Positions 9,743-18,816 of a stretch of DNA of 64,000 nt are shown here, piece by piece. The stretch's first letter is position 1, and each line of letters starts with the position of its first letter. This DNA comes from Kineosporia sp. NBRC 101731 (GTDB lineage: Bacteria > Actinomycetota > Actinomycetes > Actinomycetales > Kineosporiaceae), in assembly GCF_030269305.1 (NCBI RefSeq), contig NZ_BSTC01000009.1, positions 294,369 through 358,368 of the forward strand, written 5' to 3'. Both the position numbers and the translations under genes were made by a program. The notes under the pieces are model-generated. The model ran no database searches, had not been told where the DNA came from, and saw nothing but the letters and a program-made list of their open reading frames with translations.

Positions 9743-10496
9743 CCAGCTGCGACATCAGTTACGGCCCGCGTTGGCGATGGAGTGGTACCGCCTGCGCACC
9801 CTGCGCAGCACCTGGCTGATCACCGGTCTGTGCCTGGCCTCGTCGGTCGGGCTGGCCTTCGCGGTCGTCATGGTCCACGACGGGCCGTTCGACGCCGATC
9901 TGGCCCGGTCGGTGCTGAACCCCGGGCAGCCAGCCCCGCTGGCCGTCCTGCTGGGCACGCTCGGGGTCCTGGCCTGGGGACACGACCACCGGTACGGCAC
10001 GATCAGACCTCTTCTGACTCTCCTGCCCGACCGTCGTGTCCTGGCACTCGCCCGCACCCTGGTCATGACGGCTTACTTACTCAGCGTCGTGCTGGTGTGT
10101 GAGGCAGCGGCCTGGATCGCCGGAGTGCTGGCGACAGGCGGTGGCCTGGCCCGCTTCGCCTCCGACGGCCTGGTGCAGCGCAACGGTCTGGGTATGGTGG
10201 TGTTCGGCCTGGGGATCGGCTGGTTCGGTCTCGCGCTGGGCGTCTTGCTTCCCTCGCTGCCGGCGGCGATCGCGACGTACGTGATCTACCCGGCCGTGGT
10301 CGAGCCGATGGTGGCGATGCTTGTCGGTCAGGCGCATGAGGAGGCGCGACTCTGGCTGCCCTTCACGAGTTTCGGGTCGCTCATCGGAGTGGACGAGGGT
10401 GGGCCCTCGCCGTTCGTCGCGGCTGCGCTGTTCCTGGGCGTGATGATACTGCTCAACGTGGCCGGACTGGCCCGATTCCGTACCCGCGACGTCTAG
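9735..10496 (+). CDS. ABC transporter permease (ABC-2 type)
   Basis: A 253-residue hydrophobic protein with about six membrane segments, beginning at ATG 9735 inside the end of the ATPase gene. The helices at about residues 25-45, 60-80, 105-130, 145-170, 175-200 and 225-250 are separated by short basic loops, as in ABC-2 exporter permeases. No substrate information. The 10-bp gap to the histidine kinase indicates co-transcription, as in actinobacterial cell-envelope stress exporters. Confidence 0.85.
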   Translation: MSDQLRHQLRPALAMEWYRLRTLRSTWLITGLCLASSVGLAFAVVMVHDGPFDADLARSVLNPGQPAPLAVLLGTLGVLAWGHDHRYGTIRPLLTLLPDRRVLALARTLVMTAYLLSVVLVCEAAAWIAGVLATGGGLARFASDGLVQRNGLGMVVFGLGIGWFGLALGVLLPSLPAAIATYVIYPAVVEPMVAMLVGQAHEEARLWLPFTSFGSLIGVDEGGPSPFVAAALFLGVMILLNVAGLARFRTRDV

Positions 10497-10505
10497 GCTC
10501 GGGAC

Positions 10506-11663
10506 ATGAGCGACTGGCTACGCCGGTTCATCCGTGACCACCCCGTCCTGCCTGATCTGATAGTGGTGGCTACTGCTCTGGTCGCGGCCGGGGCCTCGGT
10601 GTACTACGTGGCCGAACAGATGGGATGGGGCTGGGCCCTGCCCCTCGCGATCGCGCCTGCGCTCGCTCTGTTCCGGCGTCGTCAGGAACCTTTCGCCGTG
10701 TTGGGAGTCGGGGTCGCGGCGGAGCTGGTGCAGTGGGTGTTCGGGCTTCCGGTCAACGGGGCACAGGTTGCTCTCCTGCTCAGCCTGTACACGATCGCCC
10801 GGTGCGAACCGGCCCGCTCCGGCCGGGTCGCGCTCGGGGTGTGCCTGGCCCTGGTCATGATCGCTCCGCTACGCCAGCCGTACCAGGGGCCGGTCAACAC
10901 TGTTCTCCAGTTTCTCTGCGTGCTCGTGGTCTGGGTTCTCGGCACGAACGTTGCTCTTCGGCAGGGGTATCTGCGGGCTCTGGAAGAGAGGGCCTCCCGG
11001 CTAGAACTGGAGCGGGACACCGCGGTACTCACCGCCACGCTGACCGAGCGCGCCCGGATCGCTCGCGAGATGCATGATGTGGTGGCCCATCACGTGAGTG
11101 TCATGGTGGTGCAGGCCGAAGGGGCGAGCTGGGCTATTGACACGGCGCCGGACCAGGCGCGGGCCGCGGTCGTAACGATCGCCGACACCGGGCGGTCGAC
11201 TCTGGCTGAACTCCGGCGTCTTCTGGGAGTGCTGAGAGGCAACGAGGGGAAATCCGCTGCGCCACAACCTGGTCTTGATGACATCCGGGCCCTGGTCGAA
11301 CGGTTCCAGCTGAGTGGACTGAACGTCGGCCTCGAAGCAGGACCGGATCCGGAGTTGGTGCCGGAAAGTGTTCAGCTGGCGACGTACCGGGTCGTGCAGG
11401 AGGGATTGACGAACGTGCTGAAGCATGTGGGCGCGGGAACACCAGCCCAGGTGGCTGTTCGTCTCGCCGATGGGGAGATCCAGGTGGAGATCAGGAATGA
11501 GGGACGCGGAAGTCCGCCGATCGTCTCCGTCGATGAGAGGGCGGGTCACGGACTCATCGGGATTCGTGAGCGTGCTGCCCTTTTCGGTGGTCGGACGGAC
11601 ATCGGCCACGATCCGCACGGCGGTTTCGTCGTCCGGGCCTGGTTCCCGGTGGGCGTGGCATGA
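10506..11663 (+). CDS. Sensor histidine kinase (NarL/DesK-type, HisKA_3)
   Basis: 385 residues. Four to five N-terminal membrane helices with short extracellular loops (intramembrane-sensing style) are followed by a HisKA_3 dimerisation helix with the phospho-acceptor H190 in REMHDVVAHH. The C-terminal HATPase has an N-box (EGLTNVLKHV) and G-box (GHGLIGIRERAALFGG). In this type the kinase senses membrane or exporter state and phosphorylates the adjacent LuxR-type regulator. The ATGA overlap with the regulator gene supports one operon with the ABC exporter. Confidence 0.93.
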   Translation: MSDWLRRFIRDHPVLPDLIVVATALVAAGASVYYVAEQMGWGWALPLAIAPALALFRRRQEPFAVLGVGVAAELVQWVFGLPVNGAQVALLLSLYTIARCEPARSGRVALGVCLALVMIAPLRQPYQGPVNTVLQFLCVLVVWVLGTNVALRQGYLRALEERASRLELERDTAVLTATLTERARIAREMHDVVAHHVSVMVVQAEGASWAIDTAPDQARAAVVTIADTGRSTLAELRRLLGVLRGNEGKSAAPQPGLDDIRALVERFQLSGLNVGLEAGPDPELVPESVQLATYRVVQEGLTNVLKHVGAGTPAQVAVRLADGEIQVEIRNEGRGSPPIVSVDERAGHGLIGIRERAALFGGRTDIGHDPHGGFVVRAWFPVGVA

Positions 11664-12328
11664 TCCGGGTCGCGCTGGTGGACGACCAGGAACTCGTGCG
11701 CACCGGTTTCCGGATGGTGATCCAGGCTCAATCAGACATGGAGGTGGTCGGTGAGGCCGCGGACGGGCTGAAAGCCCTCGATCTACTGAGGGGTGTCCGG
11801 GCCGATGTCGTCCTCATGGACGTACGGATGCCCCATCTGGACGGGGTCGAGACCACCCGCCGCCTGCTCGGAGCCGGAAGCGCACCGCATGTCATCATCC
11901 TCACCACTTTCGACCTGGATGAGTACGCCTACGCCGGGCTCCAGGCCGGAGCGAGCGGCTTCCTGCTGAAAGACGTTCCCTCGGCCGAACTGCTGTACGG
12001 GGTCCGGGCTGTGGCCGGTGGTGACGCCATCGTCGCCCCGAGCACCACCCGCCGCCTGCTGGAGCATTTCGTGCCGCAGTTCGATGCTGCAGCCGGGGCG
12101 CATCAGCACCGCGGTGCCCGGCTCGATCTGCTCACCGAACGGGAGCGCGACGTTCTGGTCCTGATGGCGCGGGGCCTGCCGAACAGCGAGATCGCCGAGT
12201 ACTTGGTGATCGCGGAGGCTACGGCCAAGACCCACGTGCACCGCATCCTGACCAAACTTGGTCTACGCGACCGGGTGCAGGCTGTGGTGCTCGCGTACGA
12301 GACCGGGCTGGTCCGCCCGAGCGGCTGA
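11660..12328 (+). CDS. LuxR/NarL-family response regulator
   Basis: The 222-residue regulator has a receiver domain with acidic pair D8/D9, phospho-acceptor D54 (VVLMDVRMP) and a conserved K near 105 (LLKDVP). The C-terminal LuxR HTH begins at LTERERDVLVLMARGL and contains NSEIAEYLVIAEATAKTHVHRILTKL. It probably controls its own ABC exporter operon (inference from synteny). It ends 11 bp from the convergent GGDEF-EAL gene with no obvious hairpin between them. Confidence 0.94.
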   Translation: MIRVALVDDQELVRTGFRMVIQAQSDMEVVGEAADGLKALDLLRGVRADVVLMDVRMPHLDGVETTRRLLGAGSAPHVIILTTFDLDEYAYAGLQAGASGFLLKDVPSAELLYGVRAVAGGDAIVAPSTTRRLLEHFVPQFDAAAGAHQHRGARLDLLTERERDVLVLMARGLPNSEIAEYLVIAEATAKTHVHRILTKLGLRDRVQAVVLAYETGLVRPSG

Positions 12329-12339
12329 CGGCCGGCCGG

Positions 12340-14664
12340 TTACGGCAACCGAGAGGACGCAGGAACTGCAGCCCACCACCCGGCCAGTACCCCGGGCGGG
12401 ACGGGCCGGGAGAACAGGAAGCCCTGGCCGTACCGATAACCCAGTTCCTGCAGGAGGCGGCACTGTTCCTCGGTCTCGATGCCCTCGGCGACCGAGGCCA
12501 GGTCCAGGGCGTTGGCCATCTGGCTCACGGCGGTGGCGACCGCGGCCTGCCGGCCGACGGTGGTGATCGACTCCACGAACGAGCGGTCCAGCTTGAGCGT
12601 GGTGACCGGGCAGGTGAGCAGCAGGCCGAGCGAGGAGGCCGCAGTACCGAAGTCGTCCAGGGCGAGCCGGACGCCCATCTCGCGCAGGCGGAGCATCGCG
12701 TCGGTGGACTCCTGGTCGCCCAGGACGGCGGTCTCCGTCACCTCGATGCTGAGGTTGGCCGCCGACATCTCGTTCTCGGCGAGCACCTTCAGCACCTCGT
12801 CGACGAACGTTCCGGTGCGCAGCTGACGACCGGCGACGTTGACCCCGATGACCAGGTGGTCGGCCTGGGGGTGGGCCTGCCGCCAGGCGGCGCCCTGGCG
12901 GCAGGCCTCGCCGAGAGCCCAGCGCCCGATGGGCACGATCAGCCCGGACTTCTCGGCCAGCGGGATGAAGTCGGAGGGGTTGATCAGGCCGCGGGTGGGG
13001 TGTTGCCACCGGATCAGGGCCTCGACACCGGTCATCTCCATGTCGTCCAACCGCACGATCGGCTGGTACTCCAGGGTGAACTGTCCTTCGTCGAGAGCGG
13101 TGGACATCTCGCGGACCAGGTCGGCCTCGCCGTTGATACGCATACCCATCTCGTCGGTGTACAGCGCCCACATGCCCTTGCCCCGCTGCTTGGCCTCGTA
13201 CATGGCGATGTCGGCGTTCTTCAGCAGGGTCGACGGATCGAAACCGGTCTGGGCCACGGCGATGCCGATGCTGGCCCGGACGGCGACGCTGTGCTCGAGC
13301 ACGTCCACGTCGTCGGCGAAGTTGCGCAGGATGTTCTCCGAGACCGAGAGGGCATCGCTGAGACCCGCGGCCGGCAGCAGTACCGCGAACTCGTCACCGC
13401 CCAGCCGGGACACCAGGTCGCCGGGCCGGACCGCTCCCTCGAGCCGCTGGGCCACCGAGACCAGCAGGGCGTCACCCGCGGCGTGGCCCATGGTGTCGTT
13501 GACCGTCTTGAAGTCGTCGAGGTCGATGAGCAAGACCGTGTGGGGCAGTTCCGGAGGGAGCAGACCCATCTCCTCCTGGAACCGCGTGCGGTTGACGAGG
13601 TCGGTGAGGGCGTCGTGCGTCGCCTGATAGCGCAGCAACGCGTCCTGGCCCTTCAGATCTCCGAGCGCGACGTCGAGACGCCGGATGAGACGGGTGTTGT
13701 CCTGGAAGGCGATCAGCTGCCGCCCGGCCACCAGGGCGGTGATCACCATGACGCCGGTGATCGCTCCCCACAGCTGGATGGACACGTCGGAGGGGAGCAC
13801 CAGGAAGAACATCACGAAGGTGAACGCGACCATGCTGTACGGCAGCAGGCTGTAGGGCCGGCGCTTGGGGCGCGGTTCGTTGCCCGAGATCCGGACCGTG
13901 ACCTCCTGGATACGGGGGCCCACCGCGATCAGGAGCGAGGGCATCAGCCGGATGGCGAAGGCGTACGGCTGGTCCTGCTGGTCGAAGAGATTGAGCAGGA
14001 AGGTGCTCAGTCCCTGGACGATCGGGGCGGCGACCATCGGCCAGGCGGCGATCCGGTCCATCGGCGGTGCGGGGCACAGGGCCACCTTGGTCGCCGCGAA
14101 CGCGGCCACGATCACCAGGGCCACGGTGAGACTGGCGGTAGCCCGGTCGGTGCTGCGGTCGATCGGGTTGACCGCGAAACACCAGGCCAGTACGGCTCCG
14201 CCGACCAGGACCGTGGCCGAGTCCATCCAGAAGATGACCTTCTCCCGGCCCGACTGCGGCCCCTGGGGGAAGATCAGGCAGGCCAGTACGTTGCTCGACA
14301 TACCGACTGCGAAGAACGCGCTCTGGACGGCACCGCCGTCCATCGAGGGCCGGTCGAGACCGAGCACCATCGCCGACGCCTGATAGCTGTCGCCGATGGT
14401 GAAAGCGGTGCCGGCGAAGGCGATGAACGACCAGAAGCGCCGGTACCGGACCGGTGCCAGGTGCCGGAGACGCCACGCGCCGACGGCCAGCGCCGCGTCC
14501 ATCGGGAGCTGGCCGATCCAGTAGATCTGGGCCCGGCGGGTGACATCGCCGGGAAAGGCCAGGAACAAGAAGGCGAGCACCAGGGTCAGGGCCACCAGCG
14601 CGCGCAGCACCGGATCACGCAGGAGACTGGTCAGCGGACGCAGCGGTACAGCCTGCTCAGCCAC
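12340..14664 (-). CDS. Membrane GGDEF-EAL protein (c-di-GMP synthase/phosphodiesterase)
   Basis: I choose GTG 14664 because GAGGAGG sits 8 bases upstream; the frame is open 53 codons further but without such a site. The 774-residue product has an N-terminal membrane region of about eight to nine helices, a GGDEF domain with an intact SRLGGDEFAVLLP and an RPGD inhibitory I-site five residues upstream, then an EAL domain (ALIRWQHP after VE, LDDFGTA, and a C-terminal QGFLFSRPV). Both active-site motifs look intact, so it may make and degrade c-di-GMP, with one activity usually dominant. Confidence 0.93.
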   Translation of the reverse strand: MAEQAVPLRPLTSLLRDPVLRALVALTLVLAFLFLAFPGDVTRRAQIYWIGQLPMDAALAVGAWRLRHLAPVRYRRFWSFIAFAGTAFTIGDSYQASAMVLGLDRPSMDGGAVQSAFFAVGMSSNVLACLIFPQGPQSGREKVIFWMDSATVLVGGAVLAWCFAVNPIDRSTDRATASLTVALVIVAAFAATKVALCPAPPMDRIAAWPMVAAPIVQGLSTFLLNLFDQQDQPYAFAIRLMPSLLIAVGPRIQEVTVRISGNEPRPKRRPYSLLPYSMVAFTFVMFFLVLPSDVSIQLWGAITGVMVITALVAGRQLIAFQDNTRLIRRLDVALGDLKGQDALLRYQATHDALTDLVNRTRFQEEMGLLPPELPHTVLLIDLDDFKTVNDTMGHAAGDALLVSVAQRLEGAVRPGDLVSRLGGDEFAVLLPAAGLSDALSVSENILRNFADDVDVLEHSVAVRASIGIAVAQTGFDPSTLLKNADIAMYEAKQRGKGMWALYTDEMGMRINGEADLVREMSTALDEGQFTLEYQPIVRLDDMEMTGVEALIRWQHPTRGLINPSDFIPLAEKSGLIVPIGRWALGEACRQGAAWRQAHPQADHLVIGVNVAGRQLRTGTFVDEVLKVLAENEMSAANLSIEVTETAVLGDQESTDAMLRLREMGVRLALDDFGTAASSLGLLLTCPVTTLKLDRSFVESITTVGRQAAVATAVSQMANALDLASVAEGIETEEQCRLLQELGYRYGQGFLFSRPVPPGVLAGWWAAVPASSRLP

Positions 14665-15009
14665 CGTCGAGTCCTCCTCGCGAATACCTATGCCCCACGT
14701 CATCGGCTTCCGCACCGTGATTCTTGACATCTCAGGCACGGAACGGGCCCCTGGCGTCCTGAAGGATCGGGGACGGGTGTCCGTGCATGAGTTCCTCTCC
14801 CACCGGGCGTGTTGCTGAGGCAACTAGTTCCGGGCGATCCATCGACCGGAGACCGGCGGTGTTGAGTCGTCACCGTCTCCCTGAAGGGCGGACACCCAGA
14901 TGGACCAGTATGTCACTCTGGGTCAGAACGCCCAGGTCGACGGTTCTCGAGGGTTATGCCGGTAACTGCCCTTAAGTACTATGGGCGGCTCCTGAGATGG
15001 GGGAGGGCC
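14665..15009. other. Divergent intergenic region without a gene
   Basis: 345 bp between the GGDEF-EAL gene (minus) and the WXG100-like gene (plus). Short overlapping ORFs here have no protein-like features. The segment GTTATGCCGGTAAC at about 14954-14967, followed by an AT-richer stretch, could be part of a promoter for the plus-strand gene. I could not identify a confident -10/-35 pair or operator. Confidence 0.4.
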
Positions 15010-15321
15010 ATGATGAAGGGGCAGTTCAGTGTGCTCGTGGGGGAACTACGAGCATCCGGGGGCAAGGCCGAGTCGGCGGCCGGTGTGGTCGGCAAGCTCG
15101 ATCCCGGCAGTGAGCTGGAATCGGCGGGGAAGGGGATCCCCGGTGCCGACAGCATCACGGCGCTGACCCAGGTGGGCAGCAAGTGGGAGAGCCACCTCAC
15201 GTCCTGGCGCGACCAGATGCAGACCTTCGGCGAGCACCTGGACGTCGCGGCCGACGACTACCAGCGAGGGGACGACGTGGGCGCCGAAGAGTTCTCGAAG
15301 CTGGTTCCCGGGGGTCCCTGA
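15010..15321 (+). CDS. Small WXG100/EspC-like protein, putative type VII secretion target
   Basis: A 103-residue helical protein. ATG 15010 (ATG ATG AAG) is preferred because GGGGGAGGG lies just upstream; the longer frame from 14956 adds a Trp/Arg-rich stretch unlike the rest. The length near 100, two predicted amphipathic helices, a central KWESHLTSWRDQM segment and low sequence complexity resemble WXG100/DUF2580-type ESX substrates. The canonical WXG turn is not present as such, so assignment is by size and pattern only. No EccC or other secretion genes are in the window. Confidence 0.5.
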   Translation: MMKGQFSVLVGELRASGGKAESAAGVVGKLDPGSELESAGKGIPGADSITALTQVGSKWESHLTSWRDQMQTFGEHLDVAADDYQRGDDVGAEEFSKLVPGGP

Positions 15322-15358
15322 GAGCGGCGCACGTCCTCGTGGCAAGGGGGCGTGCGCG

Positions 15359-15406
15359 ATGTGTACACCTGGTACAAGCGGTACCGGATGTACCAGGTGT
15401 ACACAT
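15359..15406. repeat. Perfect 18-bp inverted repeat with nested palindromes
   Basis: Arms at 15359-15376 and 15389-15406 are perfect complements (ATGTGTACACCTGGTACA against its reverse complement) around a 12-base loop that itself contains GGTACC. Each arm also contains the 8-bp palindrome GTGTACAC. It lies between convergent genes, so a bidirectional terminator is possible, but the stem is AT-containing and has no U-tract. The nested symmetric GTGTACAC sites would equally suit a dimeric regulator. Confidence 0.8.
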
Positions 15407-15485
15407 GGCGAACCCGGCCACCCGGGATCGGCCGACCTCGAGGGCCCCGCCCTACGGGTGAAGGGGCGAGGCGGAAGAAGAGCCC

Positions 15486-15608
15486 TCAGTTCTCCGGGAT
15501 CACGGTGTCGAACCGCTCCGGACGCGGGACGTCCGGGTCCGGGCCACTGCGCACGCCGGCGTCGAGGGCGTCGATCGCGGCCAGGTCCGGCGCGGACAGC
15601 TCGAATTC
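15486..15608 (-). pseudogene. Orphan C-terminal fragment of an aldo/keto reductase
   Basis: The minus-strand frame 15608-15486 encodes about 40 residues ending in a stop, with LAAIDALDAGVRSGPDPDV followed by RFDTVIPEN. This matches the very C-terminus of actinobacterial aldo/keto reductases (2,5-diketo-gluconate reductase type), where a FELS..D..AIDALD..R.GPDP tail closes the barrel. There is no start or catalytic domain upstream. The frame runs straight into the end of the GGDEF gene, whose stop codon overlaps its first residues. I infer a remnant left when a rearrangement replaced the rest of the reductase gene. Confidence 0.7.
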
Positions 15609-17160
15609 AGTCGACCTCGACCCGCTCCCGGCGGCGGTGCTTCATGGCGTAGAGCCCCTCGTCGGCCCGGGTGCTGAGGTGCTCGGCCGATTCTCCCGGC
15701 CGTCGTTCGGCAGACCCCACGCTGAATCCGACCCCTTCCGGGTACGACCAGGCGGCCGAGAGCCGGTCCAGGATCGCCCGGGCGACCTCCGAACTGCCGC
15801 GCGTCAGCACGGCGAACTCGTCGCCACCGATCCGGCAGGCCAGGTCGGTGTCCCGCACGGAGGCCGTCAGCGACGAGGCGAAGGCCTGAAGCACCCGGTC
15901 CCCGGCCGAATGTCCCTGGGTGTCGTTGACCCCCTTGAAACGATCCAGGTCGAACAGCAGAAGGAGGGCGTCGTCCTCCAGGTTCGCCATGGCCTGCTCG
16001 AAGGCCCGCCGGTTCGAGACCCCGGTGAGCGGGTCCGTGGTCGCGGCCCGGTCGAGCTCCTCCACGTGCCGCACCCGCATCAGTACCGGCCCGGCCTGCA
16101 GCGAGAGCAGTTCCATCACCTGGGCGTCGAAGGGGTCCAGCTCGTTCACCGGCCTCGTCCAGAAGGCCACCATCACCCCGGCCAGCTGGTCGACGACCTC
16201 GACCGGGAGGAAGAGCGCCGAGGCCCAGCTCGTTTCGTTCCCGGTCGTCGGCAGGCTCACGGGAGAGTGCCGGGCATCGGGGACGAACAGGGGACGCCGG
16301 TCCCGGGTGACGGCACCGATGCCCGACTCGGGTGGGTGGTCACCGGACTGCACCGCGGCCACTTCCGAACCGAGCCCGGCGCCGCCCCGGGCGGTCAGCG
16401 AGGTGTCCCGCGCACTCGGCGGGCCGAACCGGTCGGCCACCAGGGTCACGACCCCGTCGGCACCGAGCAGGTCCAGCGCCTGCTCGCTGACCAGGCGGGC
16501 GGCCTCCGACTCGGAGTGGGCCGAGAGCAGTGGCCGCACCCCGGCGTGCAGGTGCTCCAGTTTCACGCGTTGCCGGTGCTGAGCCGCCATCGCGGCGGCG
16601 ATCAGCTCACCGATCAGGGCGGCGAACAGGATCGTCCCGGTGATCTCGACCAGGCTGTCGCGTTGCAGACCGAACCCGGCGACCGCCGCCAGCAGGGCCA
16701 GACTCACCCCGGCCACCTTCGCGGTCTGCCCCGGTCTCAGCACCAGCCCGGCATACCCCAGGGCCAGCAGGTAGATCGCCTGGTAGTGACCGAGCATGTT
16801 CGAAGAGCCGGAGCCGAGCGTGGTGAAGAAGGCGCTCGGCAGCACCGGCCAGATCAGCACCGAGTCGGGAACGCGCTGCCAGGGCAGCACCATCAGGGTG
16901 AGGGCCACCACGGCGACCGCGATCGCCACGACCGTCTGCGACACCGGCGGATCGGGCGTCTGCCAGACGATCAGCGCACCGTAGACGGCGCCGCCCAGGT
17001 AGAGACAGGCCCCGATCCGCCCCTTGCGCTGCCGCTGGGAGTCGGCGTCCAGTCCTGCGGCGAACCAGCGACTGAGACTCCCGAACAGACCCGTTGCCGC
17101 GCGTCGGCTGGCTGCGCGGTCCTGGCTCACCAGGTGCCTGTCGGCCTGGCCGCTGAACAT
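15607..17160 (-). CDS. Membrane GAF-like/GGDEF diguanylate cyclase
   Basis: 517 residues from ATG 17160. About six membrane helices occupy residues 45-200. A GAF-like region (about 220-350) comes next and a C-terminal GGDEF domain ends the protein. The active site CRIGGDEFAVL is intact and is preceded by the RDTD product-inhibition site at the correct five-residue distance, so it should be a working diguanylate cyclase. There is no EAL domain. It is not obviously co-transcribed with the TetR gene 93 bp upstream. Confidence 0.92.
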   Translation of the reverse strand: MFSGQADRHLVSQDRAASRRAATGLFGSLSRWFAAGLDADSQRQRKGRIGACLYLGGAVYGALIVWQTPDPPVSQTVVAIAVAVVALTLMVLPWQRVPDSVLIWPVLPSAFFTTLGSGSSNMLGHYQAIYLLALGYAGLVLRPGQTAKVAGVSLALLAAVAGFGLQRDSLVEITGTILFAALIGELIAAAMAAQHRQRVKLEHLHAGVRPLLSAHSESEAARLVSEQALDLLGADGVVTLVADRFGPPSARDTSLTARGGAGLGSEVAAVQSGDHPPESGIGAVTRDRRPLFVPDARHSPVSLPTTGNETSWASALFLPVEVVDQLAGVMVAFWTRPVNELDPFDAQVMELLSLQAGPVLMRVRHVEELDRAATTDPLTGVSNRRAFEQAMANLEDDALLLLFDLDRFKGVNDTQGHSAGDRVLQAFASSLTASVRDTDLACRIGGDEFAVLTRGSSEVARAILDRLSAAWSYPEGVGFSVGSAERRPGESAEHLSTRADEGLYAMKHRRRERVEVD

Positions 17161-17253
17161 TCAAGGATCTTGCCGACCTCAGGCCACCCAGTGGTGCGTC
17201 CCGGTCCACAGGCGTTAGATGAAGGGATCAAGGCTAGGGTCGGCCGTCCTCGC

Positions 17254-17823
17254 CTACGGGGTCGTCGTCCTCAATCCCTGGTCGATGAACCGCACCATCC
17301 AGGTGAAACTGTCGTCGACGTCGATGCCGATCCGAAAGCCGCCGGTCGCCTCCAGGATCGCGAAGCCGTGAAGAATGCTGCGCAGCAGCCGCAGTACGTG
17401 GATCTCCTGATCGGGATCGAGCCGGTACCCGCGCAGCATGGCGGTCCAGGAGGCGAGCAGCCGGTCGACGGCCGGGTGGAGCGGGTCTTCGGCCCCGTTC
17501 GGCCGGGCCACGTTGCCTGCCGTGTACCGGCCGGGGTGTTTCAGTGCGTACGTGCGCATGGCGTTCGCGCCGGCGACCAGGGCATCGCGACCGGCTCGTC
17601 CCCGGGTGGCCTCACCGATCGTGTCGGCGATCTCGGTCATCGCGAGAACCGCGATCCGGTGGGAAAGATCGGCCTGGCCGGTGACGTGCTTGTAGAGCGA
17701 GGGCGCCTTCACCCCGAGGCGTTCGGCGAGCAGGCCCATGCTGAGCCGGTCGAAGCCGACCTCGTCGGCCAGCGCCGCGCCGGCCGCGGTGACCGAGCCC
17801 GCGTCGAGCCCGGCTCTAGGCAA
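17254..17823 (-). CDS. TetR/AcrR-family transcriptional regulator
   Basis: 189 residues, starting at TTG 17823 and overlapping the hydrolase stop by 8 bases. The N-terminal HTH spans GFDRLSMGLLAERLGVKAPSLYKHV, typical of TetR. The C-terminal ligand-binding part resembles the WHG/TetR_C_33 group (HPGRYTAGN near residue 98). It probably represses the hydrolase-TetR operon through the palindromic site upstream of the hydrolase start. The ligand is unknown. Confidence 0.9.
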   Translation of the reverse strand: MPRAGLDAGSVTAAGAALADEVGFDRLSMGLLAERLGVKAPSLYKHVTGQADLSHRIAVLAMTEIADTIGEATRGRAGRDALVAGANAMRTYALKHPGRYTAGNVARPNGAEDPLHPAVDRLLASWTAMLRGYRLDPDQEIHVLRLLRSILHGFAILEATGGFRIGIDVDDSFTWMVRFIDQGLRTTTP

Positions 17824-18652
17824 GGGAGAGGTTCTTGGCCAGGAAGGGCAGGGCCAGGGCGACGACCTCGTCGGGGTTCTGCGCGTGCGGGTAGTGACCG
17901 GCGCCCTCGATGACGGCCAGTTCGCCGAGACCGGTGGGCAGGTCGGCGAGAATCTTCTCGCCCTCGGCGCGCGGGTCGACCCAGTCGGGGTCGAGGCTGC
18001 CCTGGATGACCAGCACCGGGCACGTGACGTTGGGCAGCTGCTCGCCCGCGTCCGCCGGGTTGGCCTTGCACATGGCCTGGAGGGCCTTCATCCGGCCGGG
18101 CTCGATCATTTTGGCGTCGATGCGCGCCATTTCGCTGTCCCAGTCGGCGGGCTTGGTCGGGTAGGCCAGGGTCAGGTACTTCTTCCAGGCGGACAGGCTT
18201 CCGAGGACGAGTGTCAGGCCCAGCTGGGTGGTGCCGGCCCGGTAGCGCTTCGACCGGAACAGCGCGCCCAGGGAGACCGACTGCTGGCGGGTGAACGGGG
18301 CCAGCTCGATGGTGCCGGTGATCAGCTCGGGTGCGGTGGCGGCGGCGATGGTGGCCGCGCCCCCGCTGATCGACTGGCCGATGATCACGGCCGGTCCGCC
18401 CAGGTGCCGCACCACGGCGACCAGGTCACCGGCGATGTCGGTGCGGCTGTAGCCGTCCCAGCCCAGGCTGGAGTCGCCGCAGCCGCGGATGTCGACGTTG
18501 GCGACCCGATATCCGGCGGCCACCAGGGCCGGGACCATGAAGCGGTAGGAGTGCCGGCTGTCGCCCATGCCGTGCGCCAGAACGACGAGGGGGCCCTCGC
18601 CGGTGACGTCGTAGGCGAGGGTGTTGCCGGCGATGTTCAGGTGCTCGGTCAT
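17816..18652 (-). CDS. Alpha/beta hydrolase
   Basis: 278 residues, ATG 18652 preceded by GGAGGACATC. Alpha/beta hydrolase features: the oxyanion HGMGDSRHSYR block near residue 28, the nucleophile elbow GQSISGG near residue 96 (Ser), an acid region in LVIQGSLDPDWVDP near residue 217, and a late His in GAGHYPHAQNP near 257. The substrate is not predictable. First gene of a two-gene operon with its TetR regulator. Confidence 0.92.
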   Translation of the reverse strand: MTEHLNIAGNTLAYDVTGEGPLVVLAHGMGDSRHSYRFMVPALVAAGYRVANVDIRGCGDSSLGWDGYSRTDIAGDLVAVVRHLGGPAVIIGQSISGGAATIAAATAPELITGTIELAPFTRQQSVSLGALFRSKRYRAGTTQLGLTLVLGSLSAWKKYLTLAYPTKPADWDSEMARIDAKMIEPGRMKALQAMCKANPADAGEQLPNVTCPVLVIQGSLDPDWVDPRAEGEKILADLPTGLGELAVIEGAGHYPHAQNPDEVVALALPFLAKNLSLA

Positions 18653-18670
18653 GATGTCCTCCGTGGCGTC

Positions 18671-18707
18671 GGCTAATTCCGTTAGCTAAAAGCTAGTGGC
18701 ATTAGCC
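18671..18707. promoter_or_regulatory. Nested inverted repeats, likely TetR operator for the hydrolase operon
   Basis: Outer arms GGCTAAT (18671-18677) and ATTAGCC (18701-18707) enclose an inner repeat TAGCT-AAA-AGCTA (18683-18695). The block is AT-rich against a GC-rich background and lies just upstream of the hydrolase-TetR operon. This is the usual position for an autoregulatory TetR site. Confidence 0.65.
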
Positions 18708-18816
18708 AGCGGTGTCAACGGGCGCGCTCTCCTGGGAGATTGGTGATCACAGAACGACCTGCCATGATTCTGCGGCTACTGGGGAACGGACGCCCCAGGC
18801 CCTGGAGGATGTGAAC

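Noticed and set aside
14540..14818. 92-codon plus-strand ORF upstream of the GGDEF-EAL gene
   Set aside because: Overlaps the N-terminal coding and promoter region of the GGDEF-EAL gene and has shadow-like composition.
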